From Nissolia schottii (Eukaryota; Streptophyta; Magnoliopsida; Fabales; Fabaceae), in contig QANU01029460.1 of NCBI GenBank assembly GCA_003254905.1, forward strand, positions 1 to 64,000: a stretch of 64,000 nt of DNA, in the 5' to 3' direction. A program made the translations under genes and the position numbers. The notes beneath the pieces were generated by a model. The model made no database searches, was not told the DNA's origin, and saw only the letters and a list, made by a program, of their open reading frames with translations. Shown piece after piece: positions 46,382-57,520 of this stretch (position 1 is the first letter of the stretch; each line of letters starts with the position of its first letter).

Positions 46382-48846
46382 TAAACTCATACATTTGTAA
46401 ATATTTTTGTTGGCCCATAATATGAGATTAAGTTTTGAATGAAGTCATTTATAGGTAAATTTTCCTCTAATTTTTTATATATTACATAGAAGTCAATATA
46501 AATCTACTCCTACAAGAGTCAATTTAAATTGACTCTGTTTTGTTTTTTGAAAATTTTCCACCACTTCCTTTTCCATTTTTCCTCCTAAATAAACCCCCCC
46601 TCTATATACCAAATCTAAAGCCACTTGACAAGTATAAGATATATTAATACAATTTGAAACAATTAAATATTTTTATTTGATGGCATTTGTTAGTGTTTGC
46701 CACATCTTTTTATAAAGGGTGAATGTTATAATTGATTTTTAAACTTTTATTAATATTTATATTGGTTCTTAAAAAAAATGTTATCTTTATTAATCCTTTA
46801 ACATTTTAGAAGAACAGAATCACAAGAGTAAAATTTAAAATATTTAGAGATTAATTGAAGACTTATTATCTTAAAATAAAACAATGTGAATTTCAATTTA
46901 AAAAAAAAACTCATGGAACAATTAGAGCATCCCTTTTCTAAATTTATCCCACATCTCTTTTTTTTACGTCATCATAAGATGGCATAAATTAATAAATAAA
47001 TCCTTTTCTTTTCCTTTCTAAATAAAATCTCACTTTACTCTTTTCAAAATATAAATTCCATTATTTTAATATTATTTTAACTTTATTTAACAATAATTTT
47101 ATCGATAAATCATAAATTATGAATATAACACTAATATCCTCATCCCCAGCCTCATTTTTATACAAACAGGAAGTTTGGAGATTAAATTGTTATTATTTTA
47201 TATGTTTGAGCGATTATTTTGACATTAACTATATAGGATAAACAAAATACATTGATTTAATATTTTATAATAAATTAAATAAAGTTACTTTGCATTATTA
47301 AAAAATAAAATTGATATTAATCGTTTAAAACAAGTTAAATGTCTTCAATATTATTAAACTAAGGAGGAAAAGTGTTAGGAAGAGTAATAGAAGAGATAGA
47401 GAAAAAGAATTGAGGGAGTGATATTATTCTTATTTTTATATGTGTATTGTATAATGAGCATTCATATGACTATTTATAGAATAAGGATAAAGTACATAAT
47501 ATTACATCAAATTTTTATTATGTCAAGATATATCTATCTAATTGGATGTCAACTAAATTAGGATATGGACATTCATCTTCCAATAATATTTTATAACACT
47601 CTCCATTGGATGTTCATCAAATATATGCCTCCTAAAACCTTAGTAAGAAAAACTCATTGAAAAAAAAATTCAATGAAGGAAAAACCTTATCAAGGAAAAA
47701 CTCAATGAGATAAAAATAAACTTTGATTAAGATATGTTTTACTTTTAATAATTTTCATTGTCGCATTACTCGCAAAACATATTAATAAGCACTACTATTT
47801 TGATCATTTTCTTCAAAAAAAATATATAATAATAACAATACATATTATAAAAATTATAATAACATATCACATAATGAAAAGAAAGAAAATTGTCACATTT
47901 AATTACCAACGTATATAATATCTCACAAGATGCTTACAAATTTGAATATAAATTAATAGTAATAAAATACTCTTATTTAGGACATTTGAATTAAAAATTG
48001 AAATTTAAGATATATCTTATTTAAGATGATTCTATAAAATAATGTATTAATAAAATATATTATTTACTTATTTTCCTAACGATAATGGAAAGATCAATAA
48101 TAACAATTTGATCTAAACATTTTCTAAAAGAATAAGTCAATTAATAATTATGAGATGTGTCATAATTTATTTTATTTTTTTTTGCAAAGATTGAATAATA
48201 ATAAAAGTAAATTCAATAAATATTAATGAAATAGAGGACATGAAAATTAAATATTGAATATACCAATTTACTTCTAAAAATTGGTAACAATATAGTTATC
48301 TTCACGAAGATATGAGTATCATATCATAAATACTCAAATTAATAAAATATTAAAATCATTCTTAAAGATACATTCATTCTGGAGAATGTAAAATATGTAA
48401 ATAACACAACTTAGATAGTATGAATAATAATATTCATTCACTTCAGATAATGAGCTTTTGATATATTCACTTCAGATTCACTTCAAATAATATATGTACG
48501 ATTTATTATGGAAATGAATATAATTAATTATCATTCACTTTTTTATGAGTATGATTGTCATTCATTCATGAGAATAACTATAGGTACAATTTTATTCACT
48601 TTTGAGAATAACTATAGGTACAATTTCGTTCACTTTTAGTATATTTGTGGAACTAGGTTTCCCTAGTTGTTCCAATTGTTTAATACAATATGTTTTGATG
48701 ATGACAAATACAATAATATTCTAATTGTCTATATTTATTGTATATGCTTATATTTGTAGAACTAGGTTAGGTTTCCTAGTTGTTCTATATCTTGATGATG
48801 ACAAATAGAACATAACAAATAGATAATGACAATTAGAATGCAAAAG

Positions 48847-48930
48847 GATGTTACATGCTAAAAAGAATACATTTGATGTTATATGCTAAAAAGAATACAT
48901 TTGATGTTGTATGCTAAATAGAATACATTT
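48847..48930 (+). repeat. Three 28-bp tandem repeats in the nested LTR
   Basis: Three units of the form GATGTTNNATGCTAAAAAGAATACATTT differ at one to three sites. Confidence 0.9.
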
Positions 48931-49328
48931 GATCTTGTATGATTGAACTTGATGGTAATCATATAGCTTACACATCATACAATGTTATATGAGAAACATC
49001 CTTTTGAGAACATATCCAATAATTCTCTATATGTGCTTGATGGATTAACGATTGGATATATTTGTGTCGATATGTGTATATGCATGAATATCCAGTGCTA
49101 TAGTGTTACAATGCATGCATGCTAGGCAAAGAATATTATTTGATTAATATAATTTGATCTTTGCCTAATTGTATATGTATGATGCATTGATTAATCTATA
49201 TATGCATATGAAGATATTGGAACACATTGGACTAACTATACTTTCTAGTGAATTATCTTGTGTATAGGAAAGTCCAAGGCATCAAGAACAAGATGGAACA
49301 AGAAGGAACATTCATATGATGCCCAAAG

Positions 49329-49874
49329 NNNNNNNNNNNNNNNNNNNNNNNNNNNNNNNNNNNNNNNNNNNNNNNNNNNNNNNNNNNNNNNNNNNNNNNN
49401 NNNNNNNNNNNNNNNNNNNNNNNNNNNNNNNNNNNNNNNNNNNNNNNNNNNNNNNNNNNNNNNNNNNNNNNNNNNNNNNNNNNNNNNNNNNNNNNNNNNN
49501 NNNNNNNNNNNNNNNNNNNNNNNNNNNNNNNNNNNNNNNNNNNNNNNNNNNNNNNNNNNNNNNNNNNNNNNNNNNNNNNNNNNNNNNNNNNNNNNNNNNN
49601 NNNNNNNNNNNNNNNNNNNNNNNNNNNNNNNNNNNNNNNNNNNNNNNNNNNNNNNNNNNNNNNNNNNNNNNNNNNNNNNNNNNNNNNNNNNNNNNNNNNN
49701 NNNNNNNNNNNNNNNNNNNNNNNNNNNNNNNNNNNNNNNNNNNNNNNNNNNNNNNNNNNNNNNNNNNNNNNNNNNNNNNNNNNNNNNNNNNNNNNNNNNN
49801 NNNNNNNNNNNNNNNNNNNNNNNNNNNNNNNNNNNNNNNNNNNNNNNNNNNNNNNNNNNNNNNNNNNNNNNNNN
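49329..49874. other. Assembly gap (N)
   Basis: 546 N inside the nested LTR, probably unassembled repeat. Long ORFs read across it on both strands are artefacts. Confidence 1.
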
Positions 49875-51388
49875 CTTAGGGTGTGGTATCCCTAAGGTTT
49901 GGTTCTTGAGGCTTCTACACAAAGGTGGGGGATCCTAAGTGTGAGGAGTGCTCTTGGATGTAAAGGTTTGTCAAGCACCTAAGTTAGAAGCTTGATGATA
50001 GTGGAGAAATCTTGAGCAAGTCGCTTGGGGACTGGACGTAGATCACAAGGGTGGTCGAACCAGGATAAATCACTGTTTGCAATCTCTCTAACTCTATCTC
50101 TTTATTTATTGCAAACTTATATTATTGTCTTGCATATTTAAGAATTGCATCTGTTGATAATTGTTTATAAGTTGCTCTGTTGATCTTATTGTTTTATTAC
50201 AAACATAATTGAGCATGCTTATATTACATATTTAATTGTTATATTCTGCTGCGTAGTAACGTTAATTGCATGAAAATGCAATATTTGTTGAAATTGGAAT
50301 AATTTCTAAAATACCCAATTCACCTCCCTCTTGGGTATTGGTTGCCAAAACCAACAATATTCACTCCAGAAAATTATTCTATTTTTTATTGATATCATTA
50401 TCATTCACTTCAATGAATGTTTATATTTTATCATTGGTACTGGTTACTACTACCGTTCACTCATGGGATTGGTAAAAAAAATATAATAGAATAATATAAA
50501 AGAAAAATACTTTGATAAAGCCATAATAAAGAACATAATTAAAATATAAAATTAAAGAGAAAAAATTGAACTATGTACATACAAATGTAAAATGTCCTAT
50601 TTATAAAAATTTGAAATTTACATTCTCTTCCGAGAATGTAAAATATGAAAAATAATGTACTTGGGTAGTGTGAATAAGAAGATTCATTCACTTCGGGAAA
50701 TAATTTTTAACATATTTGCTTATAGGAATATGCAAATCTTATTAAAGAGAATATTCTCAAATAGTTTTGAGTAATAATGACACATTCACTCTGGGAATAA
50801 CTATCATTTTTGGGAATGGTTATAAAAAAAAATACTGAATAAAAAAGTATTGAATTTTTAAGGCCAAAAAGAAGAAAAATAAATAAACAAGCTAAGAGTA
50901 ATAAGCCAACATATAAAGGAAAAAAATAAAAACAAGAATAGAAAAACATAATTGAATTTGATGAAGTGATATCAATTGATATTGAGATGAAAAATAAAGA
51001 ATATAATTTACATTTCTTTTTTGACGAGGTATGAAATGATTGCAATATCAAATGGGAAATTAGTTTATATTGATATGACACAAAATGAAATGAAAATGAA
51101 ATTATTACCTTAGAGAAAGAAAAGAGCTTTGTGTTGATAACGAGTTATGAAACCAATGAGAAAAAGTGATAGGAAGAGTAATAGAGGAGATAGAGAAAAA
51201 TAATTAAGATGATGATATTATTCTTATTCTCAGATGTGTGTTATACAATGAGCATCAGATAAGTATTTATAGGCTAAGGGTGAGGTACACAATGTTACAT
51301 CAAATTTCTGTTATATCAAGATATATTTATCTAATTTGATACGAACCAAATTAGGATAAGGACATCCACCTTCGAATAATATTTTACA

Positions 51389-51842
51389 AAGTCCCGATTT
51401 TTGCACACATGGTAGTTGCACATCCATTACACACCCATTGTACATAAGGATTACTACTGTGCAGTCTAAAAAAGGGGAAAACATCTCCCATTCTCGCCCA
51501 TTGTGCACGTGCCTCCCTTTCCTGTATTTAATCAATTTCTCACACTTGCAACCTAACCATTTCTTCCTCTTATGATCACGACTCTCTCGTCTTCCTCTTG
51601 ATTCTTCTTCATCACTAGTTCATCTTCTTGCTTCCTCTGCTACTACATTATTCAACCGTTCCATCAACCCACACATTTATCTTGTTTTGTTATTTTTGTT
51701 TGCGATTACAACCTTTTTATGTCCTACTTTTTTTTCTTTCTTTGCTTCGATCATCCTTTTAAGATGCATGTAATGGTTATATCTGTGTAACATAAAAGAT
51801 AGGTATGTGTATATAATGTGATGGTGTCCATCTTTGTAAGGT

Positions 51843-51887
<45 letters not shown>

Positions 51888-53384
51888 TAACGGTTAGGTC
51901 ATGTTATTTAATAAGGTTAAGTTTGAGTTCACGAAAAGGTTATGTCTGAGTATAATAAAAGATTATGTCTGTTTATTTCAACTGATTGTGTTTTAAACAA
52001 AAAAAATGTTAGATTTTTTTACTTTGGTAAGGTTGTGTCTGTTTTAACTAAATGGTCGTGTCTGAGTATAATAAAATGTTGCGTCTCATTATCTATCATG
52101 GTTATATTTGTGTTTGCTAGTTGATTTTGTTTGTGATCACAACCTTTTTATGTTCTACTTTTTTTTTTTTTTTCTATTTGCTTCTACCATGCTTTTGAGA
52201 TAATTTCAATAACATTCAATATGACTTGCAATATATTTTATAACATTCAATGCTTTTGAGATAACCAGGTGTGTAAAAATAATTTCTCAATTTTATAACA
52301 TTTAATATATTTTAAGGTAAAAAATGGGGTTACTCACTTCTATTTTTTTTTAGGAGTACTCATTACTCGCTAATTTGACTTGCAAATTTTTCATTTTCTT
52401 TTTTCTAAAGTACGGATTGTATTAAAGGGTATTTTAATGGGTAATTCTGATTTTTTTTTTCTGAATTTGAATTAGAATCAACATAAATGCACAATGATCT
52501 TATGGAGTTTTTATCTATACACAAATTTAATATATTATTCTTTGACACACAATAAAAGTGTGAGCCCACTTAGTGAAGCCTAAATACAACTGATGGGGTA
52601 TATAGTAAAAATAATGAAACCTACTTTTATTATATTTATCTAAATATGATGTATTAAATTTGTGTCTAGATATAAATTTATCTAACATGACGATGCTGTC
52701 AATGAACTCAAGGAGACTAACTCACTCTACTCGTGCAGATATGTGAAGTGTAACAATATATAGATTTAATATGTTGATTATTTATGACATTTCAATAATT
52801 TGAAAAAATTATTGTTTTCAAAGTCAATATGATCTATGTATGTGTCTCTTAAATTTTAATTATAGAGCGTATATTTTTATTTTATAATAGACATAATATA
52901 TTTCGTGCATAAATTTAAGGAGTAAAACTCTATTTTGATCATTAAAAAGTATAATGGCTATCATATTAATCATTTATAAAATTGTCCTATATTAGTCACA
53001 TTAGTGTTTTGAAATAACGACTATAGTGATTGTTATACTTTTGAAGAATTAACAAAATAACTAATAAGTAAAAAAATTTAATCATTAAGAGACTAACTTC
53101 GTAAAAAATAAATTAATTAAAAGACTAATGTTGTGACTGTTATGTCTTTGAGAGACAGAATCTAGCTCCCTACGAAAATGGTATAACTTTACCCTTGCGT
53201 ATATTATTAATGAAATGTATGATTTGTGAAATTAACCGAATGTTGACACATTTTGCATAAAGCAAAATTGATGTCATAATAGCAAACAATCAATATATAT
53301 TTTTAAAATTTTCTTATACACAAAATGAGTTGGAGTCTTGATACGAGTCTTCTCTTGCATGAACACCTTTTTGCTAACATTGTT
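51389..53384. other. AT-rich intergenic DNA
   Basis: No gene recognised. Contains an (AT)n microsatellite at 51846-51884 and repeated GGTTATGTCTG/GGTTGTGTCTG phrases at 51930-52110. Confidence 0.6.
51846..51884. repeat. (AT)n microsatellite
   Basis: About 19 AT units without interruption. Confidence 0.95.
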
Positions 53385-54929
53385 TGTAACAACCCAAAAA
53401 TCGTTACCTGTACACAAGGGATTAGTTTCCTTTCTAAAGCCTTTTAGAAACGTTTTTCATTAAAAAAAAACATGCGCCTTAATTTCAATTAAAAACAAAT
53501 AAAAATTTTCATTGAATAAACATAAACTCTTTATAATAAATATAATTGTACATGTAAAATACGTGTCTGGTTCGAAGATCTTACCTGTATACAATTGAAA
53601 CATTATAGACACTGACTCGACCTTTAAAATAAAATAAATATAATATATCCTATGGATAGCTTCATCTCAAGGTGACTGCTGACTCAAGAGTCTTTATATT
53701 GCTACAACTGACCATGATATTCATGCATTTTTGCTTCTACATCCTAACATGCAACTAAAGTGAGAGATTGGGGGATGAGAACTTTGGGGAGAGCCTCAAT
53801 GAGTAAACGATCATCCACAGCACCATAAGACATTTTGAAACATGGACAGACATATGAAATACATATACTACTATTTATACCAAAAATATCATAATATCAT
53901 AATATTAATGCATAAGTTTTCATAAACCGTTAAAACAATATCACATGAAGATATCTAGGCAAACAAATTTTAAGCATTATTGTATAACTTATAAAACACT
54001 ATCCAAGTACCTAGGTCTAGATAGCTGGGATACTCTATCCAAGTCCATATATTCATGTTAGTTAGTTCAACGTGCTACCAAAAAACCTAGGTCCCGATAG
54101 CTAATGATAATCATACTCTATCCGAGTCCCTAGATTTTTTATAGTTAGGATGATCATGAATACAACGGTACTAATGGTTTGCTGACTTACAGTTCTACCC
54201 TAGATATAACTTCCTTAAAAACATTTCTAAAATAACATAAACATGATAACTGAAAACTAAAATAACTGATAACTGAAATAACTAACATTTGAAATCCATG
54301 AATATACACACACAACATGATGATCTTTATGCAATTAAAAGAATGGTCACTTGGATTTCTAAATGATTTTCATGAGATCTAAAATATTTTCGTAAACAAT
54401 TTTGTGAACATTTTCATAACGTTTGCAAATATAATTTTCATAAATAAAATGTTTCTCAAATCTTTTCGTAAATCCTTATTTTTTTTATAAATACTTCAAA
54501 TATGCATGAACATAGATTAATGACTAAAATAAACCATGAGCAACAACCTACTCACTTGGAGTTGTTAAATACTGATTACGTTCTTCGCGAGCTCGGAAGG
54601 AACTTGAATGACACCGCTGAATGACTCAAAACACTCTAATGGCATGATGCTGACACCCTATGTGGAGACACTGCTTCCCCACAAACAAAATAAAACTAGA
54701 GTTTCAGATAAAGTTTATGCTCAGAGCACAATCTTTAGAGCTTTCTGAGTGAATTAACGCATAAAACTACTAAGGGGAGACATCTATTTATAGGGAAAAA
54801 CTGACTTTCCATCCAAATCAATGCGCTGAGCCACTACAACATGTTAGGGACGCTGCAGGGCCCACTTTTCCCGACTCGCTGCAACAGTTAATTGTTTCTT
54901 TTTTTCTCTCTCTTCTAGGGGTCACTACA
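53385..54929 (-). mobile_element. Solo LTR, Ty3/gypsy type, minus strand
   Basis: On the minus strand it begins TGTAGTGACCCCTAGAAG and ends TTTTTGGGTTGTTACA, with a perfect duplication TTGTT at 53380-53384 and 54930-54934. It is 1,545 bp long, with a TATA box (CCCTATAAATAG, minus strand, near 54783-54794). The ends resemble Tekay/Del chromovirus LTRs. No internal region is present. Confidence 0.85.
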
Positions 54930-54934
54930 TTGTT

Positions 54935-55231
54935 ACTTGTGAAAACATTTACTTCAATAACTTATTTGCCAATCCTAGTAATGAATAACATGTGACCATT
55001 ATACAATCTAACAAATTATCAATGTTTTTGAGCAACATGATTGTAGTGTCAATCTTCAAATTGAATTCATGGTTTGGTACATCAGAATGTCTAATGATAT
55101 TTTAAAATTCTTATGTGTGAATACTACGAAAAAATTCATTATTAGAATTAGATATGCAAACTAAATCAAACATTATAATATTTATCTATATCTTTATCCA
55201 TCGATTCACCCGTCCATTGATCCATCCATTC

Positions 55232-55265
<34 letters not shown>

Positions 55266-55271
55266 AATATT

Positions 55272-55311
<40 letters not shown>

Positions 55312-55621
55312 ATTAAAGTTGTTACACTCCGTTTACCCGTTCTTCACATTTATATGACTATTTCATGTGCATGTTATGAGAATATGGTCATTTTAAACCC
55401 ATTTACCAATCTACGGGTATTTAAAAACATTTTCAACAGTTTATTTATCTAAATATATATTTGAATAAAACTAATATTAAAAAAATCAATTTAGGTAATA
55501 GTAGTGTCAAAATTGGTTTTAATTAAAATATTAAAAAACCAAATTAGGCAATGCAAGTGTTTAAATTGGGATGAAAAACATCAAAGATTTACGTAATGTT
55601 ATTAATGAAAGTGAATTTTTC
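54935..55621. other. AT-rich intergenic DNA with microsatellites
   Basis: No gene. (CTAT)n at 55232-55264 is followed by AAT/ATT triplet runs at 55265-55312 that can fold back on themselves. Confidence 0.7.
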
Positions 55622-55825
55622 GGTCTCCTTTTTTTTAGGTTGCCTACCCGGTATCCAAGGCTTAGCTTGACTAATCCGGGCCGACCCGGGTCGCGCACCT
55701 GGCTATGGCGGGTGAGTCTCCCAGCGGGGATAACTGCGTTCACAAGGTCTCGAACTCGGGACCTTGCTTAAGTGATACCAAGCCGCTTACCACTTGGACC
55801 AACCCCCGTTGGTAGGTCTCCTTTT
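55622..55825 (-). mobile_element. tRNA-derived SINE with target duplication
   Basis: On the minus strand the body starts TACCAACGGGGGTTGGTCC at 55814 and shows an A-box-like GGTCCAAGTGGTAAGCGG and a B-box-like GAGTTCGAGACC, the two parts of an RNA polymerase III promoter. It ends in a short poly-A (plus-strand T run at 55633-55636). The direct repeat GGTCTCCTTTT lies at 55622-55632 and 55815-55825. It is a retroposed, non-coding element of about 180 bp. Confidence 0.85.
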
Positions 55826-56295
55826 AGTATTCAGTCATGCAATTCTCACATACATGTAATTCAGTCATGTATTCACCACATACTTGTGTTTTTTCCCTGT
55901 TTGCCGCATGACAATAGCTCCTTTGATTTTTATTCAAGTTAGAATGTCCTTACATTTTGATTTTTTTATAAATTATTAAATACAATTTCATTTTTTTTAC
56001 TTTTCATTATTTCATCATTCATTTTTTTTACTTTTCATCTTTTTGATTAACTCATGACTCTTCATCTTGTAGAATATTTTTAAATTTTAAATTTTTCTAA
56101 GATTATCTTGAGTAATTAGAAGATTAGTTACATTAATAATTAATAAAATATACTTATTATTTTATTTAACTATGGACCAAAAGAGATTTACCCATCTTAT
56201 TTAAATTTTGTTATTAATCATGTAATAACTAAATTATACGTATTAATATACAAAGAATATAAATAATTATGTGTTAAAGTTTATAATATTATTAT
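55826..56295. other. AT-rich intergenic DNA
   Basis: Nothing recognised between the SINE and the MITE. Confidence 0.6.
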
Positions 56296-56565
56296 TAGCG
56301 CAGTCAAAATGAGCCCGACCCGTTTACCCGGCTAAATCGACGGGTTTTACGTGCAAAAAATAGGTCCATAAAAGCTCTTGATTTTTTTTAAAAAAAAAAC
56401 TCACGGGTAAACGGGCAGCCCATGAGCCCACCGGGCTGGCCCGTTTAGCCCGCGGGCTTAAAAGGGTCGGGCCAATTTTTTTCAAATTTTTACGGACCTA
56501 TTTTTTGCATGTAAAACCCGTCCATTTAGCTGGGTAAATGGGTCCAGCTCATTTTGACAGCACTA
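56296..56565. mobile_element. MITE with ~70-bp terminal inverted repeats
   Basis: The left arm TAGCGCAGTCAAAATGAGCC ... GCAAAAAATAGGTCC is answered by GGACCTATTTTTTGCATG ... GCTCATTTTGACAGCACTA. The 270-bp length, lack of coding and TAGTGCTGTCAAAATGAG tips suggest a hAT-related miniature element. The flanks give no clear 8-bp duplication. Confidence 0.75.
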
Positions 56566-57371
56566 GTTATTGCTCATTTGAAATGAGTTTAATTGTTATA
56601 CATTTTGACATTATCATCCAATAAAACATTTTTACATTAATAAAATAAGTTGACTCCATCATCTATTACTTTAAAAGTCATGTTTTTGGAATAATTTGAT
56701 TCGATAATATTTGTATTATATTTAAAGTCTTTAAATATTTTAGAAACTAAATTCTAAATTAATTAATTTAAAATATGAGAAAATTTTCTTTGGACACAAG
56801 CACAATACCTAAAATTTGACCACACAAGCAATAAAAGTGAGTCTACAAAAGAATTTGTCTTTAAATCTTATGTCGGTCAAATTATAGTGTGTTTAAATTT
56901 TTTGTAATGTCGACTCAAAATCAATTCAAAATTTTCACTTTTTTAAACTTTAAAACCAATTGTAATAAGTGTATCCCACATTTTAAAGAAAAAATGCAAC
57001 ATGCCCTTAGTGAATATCCAAATCAAGGAAACAATTAAGGAACGTTTATTCTACTTAAAAGGAGACGAGATTTGTTTTGCATTGTTGAAAATAATTTGAC
57101 GCTTAAGCGGGAATGTATTTATGCATGTGCCAATAACGAAGAAAACACACATAAATAAAATCGAATTCTTATCCTATTTTATCACGCATGAGCCAATTAT
57201 TCCAACCGCATCATACCTCAACCTGTTCCGGGCAACTGTTAACAATTGGTCATGGATGGTAATAACGAATTGTGATCTTAAATGAATTTCACTTACCATG
57301 TAATATTAGAAATGTAAATTAATGGCTTAAAAGCACCTCGCAGTTGATTGGCTTATACGCATTATTTTATA
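56566..57371. other. AT-rich DNA upstream of PGDH
   Basis: No gene or repeat recognised. The right end is the distal promoter of the PGDH gene. Confidence 0.6.
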
Positions 57372-57420
57372 GCCAATGATAAACCAATGGCTATTGGAAG
57401 TCAACCTTGTATATATATAA
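57372..57420 (+). promoter_or_regulatory. PGDH promoter: CCAAT boxes and TATA box
   Basis: Two CCAAT boxes (57373-57377, 57384-57388) and an inverted one (ATTGG 57393-57397) precede TATATATATAA at 57410-57420. The start codon is 100 bp further, leaving a leader of about 70 bases rich in GAAAA. Confidence 0.6.
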
Positions 57421-57520
57421 TAACAAAAGTTGAGAAATCAAGAAAATAGAGAAAACAGAAAACAGAAAAAAGAAAAAGAAAAAAAAGAAGAAAGATAGAG
57501 AAAGCCCAAAATAATTTTCT

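Larger units (their letters stand above)
45131..47372. other. AT-rich intergenic DNA with inverted repeats
   Basis: No gene. Seen in it: an inverted repeat 45577-46107, a direct duplication of about 125 bp (45666 and 45791, each starting CTCCATTATGA), hairpins at 46255-46381, and arms AAAAAACAAAACA...GAGTC (45500-45520) inverted at 46505-46545, suggesting nested miniature elements. Confidence 0.55.
48646..50356 (+). mobile_element. Copia/SIRE-like LTR nested in the non-coding element
   Basis: It begins TGTGGAACTAGG, ends GCCAAAACCAACA and has a perfect 5-bp duplication ATATT at 48641-48645 and 50357-50361. The start has the TTTTGATGATGACAAAT block, and the 3' end has AATTCACCTCCCTCTTGGG and GAACCAGGATAAATCA, shared with the solo LTR at 1272-4107. 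The middle is lost in the N gap, so whether it is solo or complete cannot be told. Confidence 0.8.
47373..51388 (+). mobile_element. Non-coding LTR element (with nested LTR)
   Basis: Direct repeats 47373-47598 (TGTTAGGAAGAGTAATAG ... TTATAACA) and 51167-51388 (TGATAGGAAGAGTAATAG ... TTTTACA) form an LTR pair of about 225 bp. Between them is AT-rich DNA with many ATTCACTT-type repeats and no coding sequence, so it resembles a large non-autonomous element. Flanks AAAAG and AAGTC give no clean target duplication. A second LTR is nested at 48646-50356. Confidence 0.7.

Noticed and set aside
49245-49938. Long ORFs on both strands near 49.3-49.9 kb
   Set aside because: They are open only because they cross the N gap.
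55740-55814. A tRNA gene
   Set aside because: A and B boxes are present but no cloverleaf with an anticodon arm can be drawn, and poly-A plus target duplications mark a SINE.
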